Shown: positions 34,291 through 43,651, numbered from the stretch's first letter. The stretch is 64,000 nucleotides of DNA from Rubritepida flocculans DSM 14296 (GCF_000425365.1 NZ_AUDH01000001.1:248001-312000), one strand, 5' to 3'. The notes: generated by a model not told the origin, from the sequence alone. Program-made: numbers and translations.

Positions 34291-34647
34291 ATGATGGGCA
34301 TGCGTCGCACCGCGCTGGCCGCCAGCCTTCTTCTCCTCGCCGCCGGCCAGGGGGCCCTGGCCGATCCGGCCTATCCGCGCCTGGTGGGCGGGGCGGAGGA
34401 GATGCGGGTGGAATACGAGCCCGGCGCGCCGGCCGGCAATGTGGTCGGCGGCGGGGCCGCCACGCTGCGGGTGGGCGAGAACGGCAAGGCGAACATGGAG
34501 TATCTGGACCCGCACTTCGCACAGCGCCCGCTGGAGGGGCGCGTGCCGGTGCTGACCGGCGGGCAGGACGGCCTCTCGGTCGTCTATCTGGACCAGCCGG
34601 CGGCGCCGGTGCACCGCGCCGCGCGGCCGGCCGCCCCGCGGGGCTGA
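34291..34647 (+). CDS. Small secreted protein of unknown function
   Basis: 118 residues from ATG 34291 with AGGAG 7 bases upstream; ATGs at codons 2 and 4 are possible starts. A signal peptide, RRTALAASLLLLAAGQGALA, ends near residue 25. The mature chain is Gly/Pro/Ala-rich, begins DPAYPRLVGGAEEMRVEYEP and ends in an Ala/Pro/Arg tail. No Cys and no recognised domain. Divergent from the LysR-type gene, so possibly its target. Confidence 0.6.
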   Translation: MMGMRRTALAASLLLLAAGQGALADPAYPRLVGGAEEMRVEYEPGAPAGNVVGGGAATLRVGENGKANMEYLDPHFAQRPLEGRVPVLTGGQDGLSVVYLDQPAAPVHRAARPAAPRG

Positions 34648-34653
34648 GAGAGG

Positions 34654-34679
34654 GGGCGGGGGGCGAGGCTCCCCCGCCC
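34654..34679. terminator. Strong hairpin between convergent genes
   Basis: GGGCGGGGG (34654-34662) and CCCCCGCCC (34671-34679) pair perfectly over 9 bp with an 8-base loop, midway between the stop codons of the convergent secreted-protein gene (34647) and SuyB-like gene (34687). It could end transcription from both sides; no U-run. Confidence 0.6.
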
Positions 34680-34686
34680 GCCCAGA

Positions 34687-35862
34687 TCAGGCGCTCTCGT
34701 AGAGGCGCGTGAGCGAGAACTCGCGGTGGCCGAGGAGTTCGGCCGCCGTGAGTTCCCCATCGGCGGTGCGCAGCATGCAGTCGAGCAGCGCCTCGCCCGC
34801 CTCGTCCATGTTCATCTTCTTCTGCAGCAGCCCGGTCACGTCCACGTCGATGTGCTCGGACATGGTGCGCTGGGTGCGCGGATTCGCGGTGATCTTGATG
34901 ACGGGCAGGATCGGGTTGCCGATCACGTTGCCCTGGCCCGTCGGGAAGAAGTGGACCGCATAGCCCGAGGCCGCGCAGAGCGTGACCATCTCGGCGGCGG
35001 CGGAGCTGCTGTCCATGAACCACAGGCCCGGATGCGTCGGCGCCTCGGCCTTGTCGAGCACGCCGTCCACCAGGCACTTCTTGCCGATCTTCTGGATGTT
35101 GCCGAGCGCCTTCTCCTCGATGGTGGTCAGGCCCCCCTCGATGTTGCCCTTGGTGGGCTGGCTCTCGCTGAGGTCGTTGGTCTTGTTCGCCTCGATCACC
35201 CGCTGGTAGCGGTCGAACATCGCCATGAACTTCTCGCGGATTTCGGGCGTGCGGCAGCGCGCGGCGACGAGGTGTTCGCCGCCGGTGAGTTCGCTGGTTT
35301 CGCCGAAGACCAGCGTGTTGCCGTTCTCCCAGAGCTTGTCGAAGGCGTTGCCGACGGTGGGGCAGGAGGCGAGACCCGAGGTGGTGTCGCTCTCGCCGCA
35401 CTTGGTGCTGACCCAGAGCTCCACCACATCCGCCTTGGTCTTCTTCAGGCGGGAGGCGTGCTTCACCATCTTGTAGGCGGCGCGCGAGGCGTTGGCGATG
35501 GTGTTGATGTCGCCGTTCTGCTCGATGGCGAAGCCCTCGACAGGCTTGCCCGATTTCGCGATGCCCTCGACGACGCGCCCGGTCCAGCCCGGTTCGATGC
35601 CGATGACCACAACGGCCGCGACGTTCGGGTTGCAGCCCGTGCCGATCAGGGTGCGGAAGTGCAGCTCGAGGTCCGCGCCGAACTGCAGGCGGCCATAGGC
35701 GTGCGGGATCGCCATGGCGCCCTTGATGTTGTTCGCCACCGCCTCGGCGGCGGCGTTGGAGAGATCGTCCACCGGCAGGATGATGACGTGGTTGCGCACG
35801 CCCATCCGGCCGTTCTCGCGCCGCCAGCCCTCGAAGCCGGCCGTCTTCAGGTTGATGCCCAT
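34687..35862 (-). CDS. UxaA-family large subunit, SuyB-like ((2R)-sulfolactate sulfo-lyase beta or dehydratase)
   Basis: 391 residues. The start [30 protein letters not shown] (region at about 9-38) is the large-domain opening. Iron-site Cys lie in [15 protein letters not shown] and ASCPTVGN, with further conserved [18 protein letters not shown]. No SAF domain is fused; that is a separate small gene 14 bases upstream. Two-subunit members include sulfolactate sulfo-lyase SuyAB and some sugar-acid dehydratases. Sulfolactate versus a hydroxy acid cannot be decided here; no sulfite exporter or dehydrogenase lies alongside. Confidence 0.8.
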   Translation of the reverse strand: MGINLKTAGFEGWRRENGRMGVRNHVIILPVDDLSNAAAEAVANNIKGAMAIPHAYGRLQFGADLELHFRTLIGTGCNPNVAAVVVIGIEPGWTGRVVEGIAKSGKPVEGFAIEQNGDINTIANASRAAYKMVKHASRLKKTKADVVELWVSTKCGESDTTSGLASCPTVGNAFDKLWENGNTLVFGETSELTGGEHLVAARCRTPEIREKFMAMFDRYQRVIEANKTNDLSESQPTKGNIEGGLTTIEEKALGNIQKIGKKCLVDGVLDKAEAPTHPGLWFMDSSSAAAEMVTLCAASGYAVHFFPTGQGNVIGNPILPVIKITANPRTQRTMSEHIDVDVTGLLQKKMNMDEAGEALLDCMLRTADGELTAAELLGHREFSLTRLYESA

Positions 35863-35876
35863 CTGGCGCGTTCCCC

Positions 35877-36161
35877 TTACCAGCGCTTGGTCTTGACGTT
35901 GTGGACGTGCAGGTGCTCGCCGGGCTGGATGTCGGCGATGGCGCGGCCGATGTCCACGCCGTACTTGATGATGGTGTCGCCCGCCTTGATGGGCTTGATG
36001 GCCAGCTTGTGGCCGATCGGGATGTCCGACTTCGCGTCGAACTCGATCATGCGGTCCTGGTCCATGATCCAGCCGTTGATGCGGTTGGAGGCCTTCAGCC
36101 CCTCCACCACCACCACGCCGACGCTGTCGCCCTCGTCATGGACGACGAAATGGATCGTCAC
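35877..36161 (-). CDS. SAF-domain small subunit, SuyA-like
   Basis: 94 residues, a single SAF domain. [20 protein letters not shown] opens it, and [19 protein letters not shown] and [14 protein letters not shown] match the substrate-lid region that is fused to the N terminus in single-chain altronate dehydratases. It is the first gene of the two-subunit enzyme operon. The stop is 14 bases before the large subunit. The pairing and the VHNVKTKRW end are what suggested SuyA. Confidence 0.8.
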   Translation of the reverse strand: MTIHFVVHDEGDSVGVVVVEGLKASNRINGWIMDQDRMIEFDAKSDIPIGHKLAIKPIKAGDTIIKYGVDIGRAIADIQPGEHLHVHNVKTKRW

Positions 36162-36328
36162 GGCCGCTCCTCCTCTCGTTGCCTGGGCCCTGTCCTAGAC
36201 CGGATCGGGCGCGGGCGGAATGCGGCCGGGCGCAGGGCCCTGGATTCGCAGGGGGCGGCTTCCTACCTCCTGCGGCGAGAGGGGCGGGCCGCCGCGCGCG
36301 GGCCCGCCGGGCCGCGAGGGAGGCCGGG

Positions 36329-37531
36329 ATGCTCGAGACCGTGCTGCGACGCTTCATCCGCCAGGGCAGCCTGCTGGTGCGCTGGCCGGACGGCCGGGAG
36401 GCCCGATTCGGCGATGGCGAGGGGCCAGGCGGGGGGCTGTGGCTGCGCACGCCCCGCGCCGTGCGGCGCCTGCTGCTGGACCCCGCGCTTGCGCTCGGCG
36501 AGCTCTACATGGACGGCGAGGTGGAGCCCATCGAGGGCAGCCTGCATGACCTCCTGATGGTGCTGACGCTCAACCAGGCGGAGGGCGACCCCGGCCTTGG
36601 CGCGGTGATGGAACGGCTGCGCCGCGGGCTTCGCCGGCTCGCGCAGTTCAATCCGGCCGGCCGGGCGCGGCGCAACGTGGCGCACCATTACGACCTGGAC
36701 GCGCGGGTGTATCGGCGCTTCCTCGACGCCGACATGCAGTATTCCTGCGCCTATTTTCCCACAGGGCGCGAGACGCTGGAGGAGGCGCAGCGCGCCAAGA
36801 AGCGGCACATCGCGGCGAAGCTGCGGCTGGATCGGCCGGGGCTCGAGGTGCTCGACATCGGCTCCGGCTGGGGCGGCCTCGCGCTGCATCTCGCGCGCGA
36901 GCATGGCGCGCGCGTGACGGGCATCACCCTCTCGCAGGAGCAGCTCGAGGCCGCGCGGGCGCGGGCCGAGGCCGAGGGGCTCTCCGGGCGCGTGCGCTTC
37001 GAGCTGCTGGACTACCGCGCCTGGGACCGGCCGGTGGACCGCATCGTGTCGGTGGGCATGGTCGAGCATGTCGGACTCAACCATTTCCGCAGCTATTTCG
37101 GCGCCATCGCGCGCTGGCTGCGCGAGGACGGGGTGGCGCTGGTGCATGGCATCGGGCGGAGCGGCGGGCCGGGCACGACGAATCCCTGGCTCGCGAAATA
37201 CATCTTTCCCGGCGGCTATTCTCCCGCGCTCTCGGAGGTGGTGCCGGCGGTGGAGCGCAGCGGGCTGTGGATCACCGACATCGAGGTGCTGCGCCTGCAC
37301 TACGCGATGACCATCGCCGAATGGCGCGCGCGCTTCGCCGCGCACCGCGACGAGATCCGCGCGCTGCACGACGAGCGCTTCTGCCGGATGTTCGAGTTTT
37401 ATCTCTCCGGCTGCGAATGCGCCTTCCGGCACGGCGGGCACATGGTCTGGCAGATGCAGCTCGCGCGGCGGGTGGACGCGCTGCCGCTGACGCGGGACTA
37501 CATGGCGGAGGCCGAGCGGGCGCTGGCCTGA
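36329..37531 (+). CDS. Cyclopropane-fatty-acyl-phospholipid synthase family methyltransferase
   Basis: 400 residues from ATG 36329 with GGGAGG 5 bases upstream. The SAM-binding motif VLDIGSGWGGLALHLA is near residue 173. HHYDLDARVYRRFLDADMQYSCAYF and YIFPGGYSP are diagnostic of the CFA synthase family, with the C-terminal FYLSGCECAFRHGG. It transfers a methylene group from SAM to unsaturated phospholipid chains, protecting membranes under stress or in stationary phase. Its 3' end overlaps a convergent small gene by 34 bases. Confidence 0.92.
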   Translation: MLETVLRRFIRQGSLLVRWPDGREARFGDGEGPGGGLWLRTPRAVRRLLLDPALALGELYMDGEVEPIEGSLHDLLMVLTLNQAEGDPGLGAVMERLRRGLRRLAQFNPAGRARRNVAHHYDLDARVYRRFLDADMQYSCAYFPTGRETLEEAQRAKKRHIAAKLRLDRPGLEVLDIGSGWGGLALHLAREHGARVTGITLSQEQLEAARARAEAEGLSGRVRFELLDYRAWDRPVDRIVSVGMVEHVGLNHFRSYFGAIARWLREDGVALVHGIGRSGGPGTTNPWLAKYIFPGGYSPALSEVVPAVERSGLWITDIEVLRLHYAMTIAEWRARFAAHRDEIRALHDERFCRMFEFYLSGCECAFRHGGHMVWQMQLARRVDALPLTRDYMAEAERALA

Positions 37532-37821
37532 GCCTCTGTCGGCCCACCCCCTCCACCAGGGCGAGGCTGCCCTCCGACGCGGCGCAGCGCCAGAAGCCCG
37601 GCGTATTCGGGCGCGTGGGAGAAGGCCTCGGCGGCGGCCATGTCGGGGAAGCGCCGGATCGCGAGGCGGTCGAAGGGCGGGCCTTCCTTCTGCGTCACGG
37701 CCCCGCCGCGCATCAGGAACTCCCCGCCGAAGCGGGCCACCAGCGGGGCCACCCCGGCGCGATGCTCCTGGTAGCGCGCGGGGTCCGTCACGGGGAGGTG
37801 GGCGATGAGATAGGCGGGCAT
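37498..37821 (-). CDS. DUF1330-family small protein
   Basis: 107 residues. The ferredoxin-like DUF1330 fold is suggested by YLIAHLPVTDPARYQEHRAGVAPLVARFGGEFLMRGG and PDMAAAEAFSHAPEYAGLLALRR. The last 20 or so residues (GGGGGPTEAQASARSASAM) are low complexity and lie where the gene overlaps the end of the cyclopropane synthase gene, so the tail may be an add-on by read-through past a lost stop. Function unknown. Confidence 0.75.
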   Translation of the reverse strand: MPAYLIAHLPVTDPARYQEHRAGVAPLVARFGGEFLMRGGAVTQKEGPPFDRLAIRRFPDMAAAEAFSHAPEYAGLLALRRVGGQPRPGGGGGPTEAQASARSASAM

Positions 37822-37902
37822 GGCGGCTCCCCGGGGGCGAGGGGTTCATGGCGGGCGAGGAGCGTGGCACAACCCTTCGCCTTGGCACAGGAGAGCGGGG
37901 CG

Positions 37903-38778
37903 ATGGCCGGCGTCTATTGGTATGCGGGCGAGTGGTTCGACGAGGAGCCGAAAATCCTCGGGCCCATGGACCATGCCTTCTGGCTCGGCTCCGTCATCTT
38001 CGACGGGGCGCGGGCCATCGAGGGCTGGGCGCCGGACCTCGATCGCCACTGCGCGCGCGCCATCCGCTCGGCGAAGGTGATGGGCATGAAGCCGGGCCTC
38101 GACGCCGCGCAAATCCAGGCGCTGTGCGAGGAGGGCATCCGCCGCATGGGGCCGAAGGCGGTGCTCTATGTCCGGCCGATGTTCTTCATCCGCAAGGGGC
38201 TCGGCGCGGCGCGCCCCGATCCGGACAGCACGGATTTCATCCTCTCGCTCTACGATTCGCCGCTGCCGGCCTGGGCGGGCTTCTCGGCCATGCTGGCGCC
38301 CTTCCGCCGCCCGGCGACCGACATGGCGCCGACCGACGCCAAGGCCGCCTGCCTCTACCCCAACGGCGCGCGCGCCACCGCCTGGGCCGTGGAGCGCGGC
38401 GCCGACATGGCGGTGATGTGCGACGTGGCGGGCAACATCGCGGAGTTCGCGAGCTCCAACCTCTGGGCCGTGATCGACGGCGTGGCGGTGACGCCGGCGG
38501 TGAATCACACCTTCCTCAACGGCATCACGCGCCAGCGCGTGCTGGCGCTGTTCCGCGAGAACGGCGTGCCCGTGGAGGAGCGCGCTCTGCGGCCGGAGGA
38601 GCTGGAGGGGGCGAGCGAGATCTTCTCCACCGGCAACTACGCGAAGGTGCAGCCCTGCTCGCGCTACAACGGGCGCGCGCTGCCCATCGGGCCGGTGGCG
38701 ACGAAGGCGCGCGACCTCTACTTCGCCTGGATGCGCGCGCAGCCGCGGGTGGTGGGCGAGGCGCAGGCGGCGGAGTGA
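37903..38778 (+). CDS. ilvE: Branched-chain amino acid aminotransferase (class IV)
   Basis: 291 residues from ATG 37903, with AGGAG about 9 bases upstream. Fold type IV features: GSVIFDGARAIEGWAPDLDRH, the PLP lysine in DAKAACLYPNG, EFASSNLWAV and TPAVNHTFLNGITRQRV. It transaminates Leu, Ile and Val with 2-oxoglutarate. Motif wording deviates slightly from E. coli IlvE (for example CLYPNGARA instead of NYLNS), so a broader class IV role is possible. The stop overlaps the next gene start (GTGA). Confidence 0.85.
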   Translation: MAGVYWYAGEWFDEEPKILGPMDHAFWLGSVIFDGARAIEGWAPDLDRHCARAIRSAKVMGMKPGLDAAQIQALCEEGIRRMGPKAVLYVRPMFFIRKGLGAARPDPDSTDFILSLYDSPLPAWAGFSAMLAPFRRPATDMAPTDAKAACLYPNGARATAWAVERGADMAVMCDVAGNIAEFASSNLWAVIDGVAVTPAVNHTFLNGITRQRVLALFRENGVPVEERALRPEELEGASEIFSTGNYAKVQPCSRYNGRALPIGPVATKARDLYFAWMRAQPRVVGEAQAAE

Positions 38779-39425
38779 CCGCCGCCCCCCGCGTGCTGCA
38801 TGAGGACGCGGAGGTGCTCATCCTCGACAAGCCCGCGGGGCTGCCCGTGCATCGCGGCCCGCGCGGAGGGCCCTCGCTGGAGGACTGGCTGCCCGCCCTG
38901 CGCGGCGGCAAGCGCCCCCTGCCGCAGCCGGCGCATCGCCTCGACGCGGACACGGCGGGCTGCCTCGCGCTGGGCCGCACCAGGCCGGCGCTGGCCGCGC
39001 TCGGCCGCCTCTTCGCCGAGGGGCGCGCGGAGAAGACCTACTGGGCCGTGCTGCGCGGCGAACTGCCCGGCGATCAGGGCGAGCTGGACGCGCCGCTCGC
39101 GAAACTCAGCACCCGCGAGGCGGGCTGGCGCATGGTGGTGCGCGCCGATGGCCAGCCCGCGCGCACGCTCTGGCGCGTGATGGGCCGCGCGCCGGGGCTG
39201 ACGGCGGTGGAGCTCTCGCCGCGCACCGGGCGCACGCATCAGCTCCGCGCGCACATGGCGCATCTGGGCGCGCCCATTCTCGGCGACGCGCGCTATGGCG
39301 GGGGCGAGGGCGCGCTGCATCTGCTGGCGCGGCGGCTGGTGCTGCCGCTCGAGCCGGTGCGGCGGGCGGAGGCCCCGGTGCCGGCCCACATGCAGGCGGC
39401 GCTGGCGCGATGCGGCGTGCGCTGA
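38775..39425 (+). CDS. RluA-family pseudouridine synthase
   Basis: 216 residues from a GTG overlapping the aminotransferase stop (GTGA). Motif II with the catalytic Asp is AHRLDADTAGCL. The uracil-stacking region EKTYWAVLRGEL and the C-terminal ELSPRTGRTHQLRAHMAHLGAPILGD confirm the RluA class. There is no S4 domain, so the protein is short, like RluA, TruC and YciL-type enzymes. The RNA target (rRNA or tRNA) is not known. Confidence 0.9.
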   Translation: MTAAPRVLHEDAEVLILDKPAGLPVHRGPRGGPSLEDWLPALRGGKRPLPQPAHRLDADTAGCLALGRTRPALAALGRLFAEGRAEKTYWAVLRGELPGDQGELDAPLAKLSTREAGWRMVVRADGQPARTLWRVMGRAPGLTAVELSPRTGRTHQLRAHMAHLGAPILGDARYGGGEGALHLLARRLVLPLEPVRRAEAPVPAHMQAALARCGVR

Positions 39426-39784
39426 TCCTCGCCGCGCTCGCGCCGCTGCTCCTCGCGCAATCGGGGCTGCCGCGGGCGCAGTGCGACTACGGCGCGGGGC
39501 GCGAGGCGCTGCGCGAGGCGGAGCGGATGGCCCGCGCCGCACCCGCGGATCTGCTGGAGGGGCGCGAGCGGGGCGAGCTTCTGACGGCGCGGCTGCGCGC
39601 GGCGGTGACGCTGTTCCTGGGCTGCGGCTGCCCGATGCTGGCCGAGAGCGTGGCCGAGGCCGCGGGCCTCGCGGCGCAGCTCCCGGCCGAGGCGGAACTC
39701 GCGCGCATGGCGCGGGGCTATGAGGCGCTGCGCTGGCGCATCGCCCTGGCGCGCGAACGCATGGAGCGTCAGGCCTGCCGCTGA
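39410..39784 (+). CDS. Small secreted four-Cys protein, unknown family
   Basis: 124 residues from ATG 39410, overlapping the pseudouridine synthase gene end by 16 bases. The leader MRRALILAALAPLLLAQSG is a signal peptide. The mature part is helical and has four Cys: one near the mature N terminus (AQCDYG), GCGC in mid-chain and one at the penultimate residue but one (QACR). Two disulphides are likely in the periplasm. The 3' end overlaps the convergent membrane-protein gene by 16 bases. Function unknown. Confidence 0.6.
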   Translation: MRRALILAALAPLLLAQSGLPRAQCDYGAGREALREAERMARAAPADLLEGRERGELLTARLRAAVTLFLGCGCPMLAESVAEAAGLAAQLPAEAELARMARGYEALRWRIALARERMERQACR

Positions 39785-40164
39785 CCCCCGCCGCGCAGGG
39801 CGGGAATGGCGGCGAAGAGGAGATAGCCGGCCAGCGTCACCGCGCCCTCGCGCGTGCGGAACTGCGCGCCCCATTCGGCCAGGGTGAAGCCGCGCAGGGC
39901 GAGCCCCAGCGCGAACTCCAGCATCAGCAGGAAGCCCAGCGCCGCCAGCCCGGCGCGCAGCCGCGCCAGCCCGGGCGGAAGGCGGCGCATCAGGCGCGGC
40001 GCGACCCACCAGCAGAAGGCCAGCATCACGGGCAGCTCCAGCAGCAGCGCCGCGAGGCGGCCGATCTGCGGCGCGAGAAGGAATTCGCGCAGCGGGCCGA
40101 GCAGGAAGCCAAGCGCGAAGGCGAGGCCGGTGTAGGCCAGGGCGGCCCGGGCTTCCTGGCTCAT
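39769..40164 (-). CDS. Four-helix membrane protein coupled to PBP1C
   Basis: 131 residues with about four membrane helices (ALAYTGLAFALGFLLGPL, ALLLELPVMLAFCWWVA, GLAALGFLLMLEFALGLAL, TLAGYLLFAAIPAL). The start ATG overlaps the PBP1C stop by 4 bases (ATGA), so it is translated together with that peptidoglycan synthase. I do not recognise the family; a role near the cell wall is inferred only from coupling. Confidence 0.65.
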   Translation of the reverse strand: MSQEARAALAYTGLAFALGFLLGPLREFLLAPQIGRLAALLLELPVMLAFCWWVAPRLMRRLPPGLARLRAGLAALGFLLMLEFALGLALRGFTLAEWGAQFRTREGAVTLAGYLLFAAIPALRGGGQRQA

Positions 40165-42044
40165 CGCACCCGCACCTCGCTGCGCGCAGCCGCGCCCTCC
40201 GCGTCCAGCACGGTGATGCGGTAGAAGCCGGGGCCGGGCGGGGTCCAGGCGAGTTCGCGCCGCGCCGGATCGCCCGGCAGGGGCGCGCCATTGACCAGGA
40301 AGGTGAGGGGGCGTTGCCCGCCCTGGGCGCGCAGCACCACGCGCCCCCCCTCCTCCAGCACCGCGCCGGGCGGGGGGAAGGCGAGGCGCAGCGGATCGCT
40401 GAGCGGGGCGGCGGATGGCGGGGGCGCGCGCAGCGGCAGGGGGGCGAGCGGGGCCGCGGGCAGCAGCGCGAAGACCTGCGCGAGCACGGGCAGGGCGAGC
40501 CGTGCGCCCGTCGCTCCGGGGATGGGCGTGCCGTCCGGCCGGCCCACCCAGACGCCCACGACATGGCGCGCGTCCATCCCCAGCGCCCAGGCGTCGCGCC
40601 CGCCCCAGCTCGTGCCGGTCTTCCAGGCGATGCCGGGCGGGCCGCCCTGGGGGAAGCCCTGGACGAGCAGGCGGGTGGTCAGCGCGGCGGCGCGGCGGTC
40701 GATCACGCCATCCCCGCCGCGGCCGAGCAGCGCGTAGAGGGCCACCATCTCGCGCAGCGTCAGCCCCGCGCCGCCGAGCGCCAGCGGCAGGGCGGGGGCG
40801 GCGCCGGGGGGCAGGCGGGGCGGCGCGCCGGCGGCCTTCATCACCGAGGCGAGGCGCAGCGGCCCCAGCTCGTTCAGCAGCGCCACGGCGGGCTGGTTGA
40901 GCGAGAGGCGCAGCGCATCGGCCACGCGCAGCCGGCCCTGGAAGGCGCGGTCGTAGTTCTCCGGCGCGTAGTCGCCGAAGCGGCGGGGCAGGTCGTCCAG
41001 CAGGGTCTCGGGCGTGACCGTGCCGCTCTCGAAGGCCAGCGCATAGACCAGCGGCTTGAGCGCGGAGCCGGGCGAGCGCACCGCGCGGGTGAGGTCGAGC
41101 GCCCCGGCGCGGGCGGGGTCCATCCAGGCGCCGCCGAACAGGGCGCGCGGCTCGCCGGTCGCGAGATCGGCCACCATGATCGCGAGGGAGGCGTGCTCGG
41201 GCAGGCGGGCGAGCGCCTCGCGCGCCCGGGCCTCCACGCCGCGCTGGAGGTCGAGATCGAGGGTGGTGGGGCCTTGCCGCACCTCCCGCGCGTGATGGGC
41301 GGCGTGGCGCGGGAAGGGCTGGCGCTGGCGCGGCACATCGCCGGCCAGGGCCAGGTCGGCGGGGCTGGCCACGCCGGGGGCGCGGGCGCGCAGCACGGCC
41401 TCGCGCGCGGCGCGGGCGGCCTCGGGGTGGCGGTCGGGGCGGGTGGCCTCGGGGCGGCGGGCCAGGGCGACGAGCAGGGCGGATTCGGCCAGGTCCAGCG
41501 CCGCGGCGGGGCGGCCGAACCAGGCGAGCGCCCCGGCGCGCATCCCCTCGATGTTGCCGCCCTGCGGGGCGAGGGTGAGCCAGATCTCCAGCACCCCGCG
41601 CTTGCCGAGCCGCCATTCGAGCTGCAGGGCGCGGGCGATCTCGATGGCCTTGCTGCGGAGCGTCCGGGGCCGGGGCTCGAGCAGCCGGGCCGCCTGCATG
41701 GAGAGGGTGGAGCCGCCGGAGACGACTCGCCCCGTCCGCGCCCACTGCCAGGCGGCGCGGGCGAGGGCCAGCGGGTCCACGCCCGGGTGGCGGTGGAAGC
41801 GGCGGTCCTCGGCGGCGATCAGCAGGGCGAGGAGCTCGGGCGGCACATCCTCGGCCGTGGTGCGCAGCCGCCAGACGCCGCCCGGCGCGGGCCAGAGGGC
41901 GAGGAGGCGGCCGTCGCGCGCCGTGACCTCGCGCGCGCGCGCCTCGAGGCGCGAGAGATCGGGCGGGAAGGCGCGGTCGAGGGCGAAGGCGGCGGCCGCC
42001 AGCGCCGCGAGGCCCGCGAGGGAGAGGAGGAGGAGCCGCCGCAC
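40161..42044 (-). CDS. pbpC: Penicillin-binding protein 1C (bifunctional murein polymerase)
   Basis: 627 residues, shorter than E. coli PbpC (about 770). A signal anchor is at 3-22. The transglycosylase (GT51) has Glu79 in AAEDRRFHRHPGVD and GGSTLSMQ at 110-117. The transpeptidase has SPGSALKP with Ser327, SLN near 385 and KTGTSWGG near 475. A short C-terminal PBP1C-type beta domain (FPPPGAVLE...VNGAPLPG) ends the protein. In many genomes an alpha-2-macroglobulin gene sits next to pbpC; here the neighbour is a quinone oxidoreductase 32 bases upstream, and a small membrane protein is coupled downstream. Confidence 0.93.
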   Translation of the reverse strand: MRRLLLLSLAGLAALAAAAFALDRAFPPDLSRLEARAREVTARDGRLLALWPAPGGVWRLRTTAEDVPPELLALLIAAEDRRFHRHPGVDPLALARAAWQWARTGRVVSGGSTLSMQAARLLEPRPRTLRSKAIEIARALQLEWRLGKRGVLEIWLTLAPQGGNIEGMRAGALAWFGRPAAALDLAESALLVALARRPEATRPDRHPEAARAAREAVLRARAPGVASPADLALAGDVPRQRQPFPRHAAHHAREVRQGPTTLDLDLQRGVEARAREALARLPEHASLAIMVADLATGEPRALFGGAWMDPARAGALDLTRAVRSPGSALKPLVYALAFESGTVTPETLLDDLPRRFGDYAPENYDRAFQGRLRVADALRLSLNQPAVALLNELGPLRLASVMKAAGAPPRLPPGAAPALPLALGGAGLTLREMVALYALLGRGGDGVIDRRAAALTTRLLVQGFPQGGPPGIAWKTGTSWGGRDAWALGMDARHVVGVWVGRPDGTPIPGATGARLALPVLAQVFALLPAAPLAPLPLRAPPPSAAPLSDPLRLAFPPPGAVLEEGGRVVLRAQGGQRPLTFLVNGAPLPGDPARRELAWTPPGPGFYRITVLDAEGAAARSEVRVR

Positions 42045-42076
42045 CGGGGAAGGCTAGCGCGGCCCCGCCCCTGGCG

Positions 42077-43051
42077 TCACGGCAGCAGGATGGTGCTGCC
42101 CGTGGTCTTGCGCGCTTCCAGGTCGCGGTGGGCCTGGGCGGCGTCCTTCAGCGCATAGCGCTGGTTCACGTTGATCTTCACCGCGCCGGAGCCCACCACG
42201 TCGAAGAGATCCTTCGCCACGGCGAGAAGGTCCTCGCGCTTCGTGGTGTAGGAGGCGAGGGTGGGGCGGGTGAGGTAGAGCGAGCCCTTTGCGGCGAGGA
42301 TGCCGATGTCCAGCGGCGGCACGGGGCCGGAGGCGTTGCCGAAGCTCACCATCATGCCCAGCGGGCGCAGGCAGTCGAGCGAGGCGAGGAAGGTATCCTT
42401 CCCCACGCTGTCATAGACCACGGGCAGCATCGCCCCGCCGGTGATCTTCTTCACCGCGGCGGGCAGATCCTCGCCGGCCAGCACGACATGGTCGGCGCCG
42501 TGGGCGCGGGCGAGTTCGGCCTTCTCCGGCGTCGAGACGGTGCCGATGACGGTGCAGCCCAGGTGCTTGGCCCATTGCACCATGATCAGCCCCACGCCGC
42601 CGGCCGCGGCGTGGATGAGGATCGTCTCGCCCGGCTTCACCCGGTAGGTGGTGCGCAGCAGGTATTGCGCCGTCATGCCCTGGAGCATCATGGCGGCGGC
42701 GAGTTCGAGCGGGATGTTCTCGGGCACGGGCACGAGGCGATCGGCCTTCAGGGTGCGGGCCTCGGCATAGGCGCCCACGGGGCCGGTGGCGTAGGCCACG
42801 CGATCCCCCACCGCGACTTCGGTGACGCCCTCGCCGATGGCCTCGACGACGCCCGCGCCCTCCATGCCGAGCACGGCGGGCAGGGCGGGCAGCTTGTAGA
42901 GGCCGGTGCGGAAATAGACGTCGATGTAGTTCAGCCCCACGGCGTGGTGGCGCACCAGCGCCTCGCCCGGCTTGGGAGCCGGAAGGGGCACCTCCTCCCA
43001 GCGCATCTTCTCCGGGCCGCCATGTTCGTGGATGCGGATGGCGTGGTTCAT
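42077..43051 (-). CDS. Quinone oxidoreductase, zinc-independent MDR family
   Basis: 324 residues. The MDR opening MNHAIRIHEHGGPEKMRWEEV and the quinone-type signature VRHHAVGLNYIDVYFRTGLY are present, as is the NADP-binding AAAGGVGLIMVQWAK, and no zinc ligands are seen. QorA-type enzymes reduce quinones by one electron with NADPH. It is coupled to the upstream alkyltransferase gene (ATGA overlap), a possible detoxification pair. Confidence 0.92.
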   Translation of the reverse strand: MNHAIRIHEHGGPEKMRWEEVPLPAPKPGEALVRHHAVGLNYIDVYFRTGLYKLPALPAVLGMEGAGVVEAIGEGVTEVAVGDRVAYATGPVGAYAEARTLKADRLVPVPENIPLELAAAMMLQGMTAQYLLRTTYRVKPGETILIHAAAGGVGLIMVQWAKHLGCTVIGTVSTPEKAELARAHGADHVVLAGEDLPAAVKKITGGAMLPVVYDSVGKDTFLASLDCLRPLGMMVSFGNASGPVPPLDIGILAAKGSLYLTRPTLASYTTKREDLLAVAKDLFDVVGSGAVKINVNQRYALKDAAQAHRDLEARKTTGSTILLP

Positions 43052-43533
43052 GGGGCGTGGATTCCTGGTTCCGGCTGGTGCTGGGAGAGGGCGCGCGCCT
43101 CGTGCGCGAGGAGGAAGCGCTTGGTGTCCGTCCCGCCCTCGCCCGAATAGCCGCCGAGCGAGCCGTCGGCGGCCACGACGCGGTGGCAGGGGATGAGGAT
43201 GGGCAGCGGGTTGCGGCCATTGGCCTGGCCCACCGCGCGCGGGGCGGAGGCGATCTCGCGCGCGATCTCGGCGTAGCTGCGGGTCTGGCCCGGCGGGATG
43301 CGGGCGAGCGCGGCCCAGACGCGGCGCTGATAGGGCGTGCCGCGGGGCGCGAGCGGAAGCTGGAAGCTGAGGCGGCGGCCGTCGAAATAGTCGTGCAGCT
43401 GGTCCCGCGCCTCGCGCAGCAGGGGCGTGGGCGTCTGGTCGCGCCCGCGGCCCCAGTCGAGGGCGACGAGGGCGCCGTCCTCCTCGGAGAGCGTGATGTC
43501 GCCGAGCGGCGTCATCAGCGAGAGTTGCGGCAT
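43048..43533 (-). CDS. Methylated-DNA-[protein]-cysteine S-methyltransferase
   Basis: 161 residues. The alkyl-acceptor Cys is in ILIPCHRVVAADGSLGGYSG. The DNA-binding helix-turn-helix and Arg finger are in TPYQRRVWAALARIPPGQTRSYAEIA. A suicide enzyme that removes O6-methyl groups from guanine. An internal ATG at residue 7 (MTPLGDI) is an alternative start. The stop overlaps the quinone oxidoreductase start. Confidence 0.93.
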   Translation of the reverse strand: MPQLSLMTPLGDITLSEEDGALVALDWGRGRDQTPTPLLREARDQLHDYFDGRRLSFQLPLAPRGTPYQRRVWAALARIPPGQTRSYAEIAREIASAPRAVGQANGRNPLPILIPCHRVVAADGSLGGYSGEGGTDTKRFLLAHEARALSQHQPEPGIHAP

Positions 43534-43651
43534 GGCTCCTGCGTTCCCACGGCGGCAGGGATGCAGCACCCGAGGGGGGCGGGCGTCAAGCCGGGCCTGG
43601 GCGCGGGGCGGCGGGGCCTCTACATGCGGGGCGCAGAACAAGGAGCCGCCC

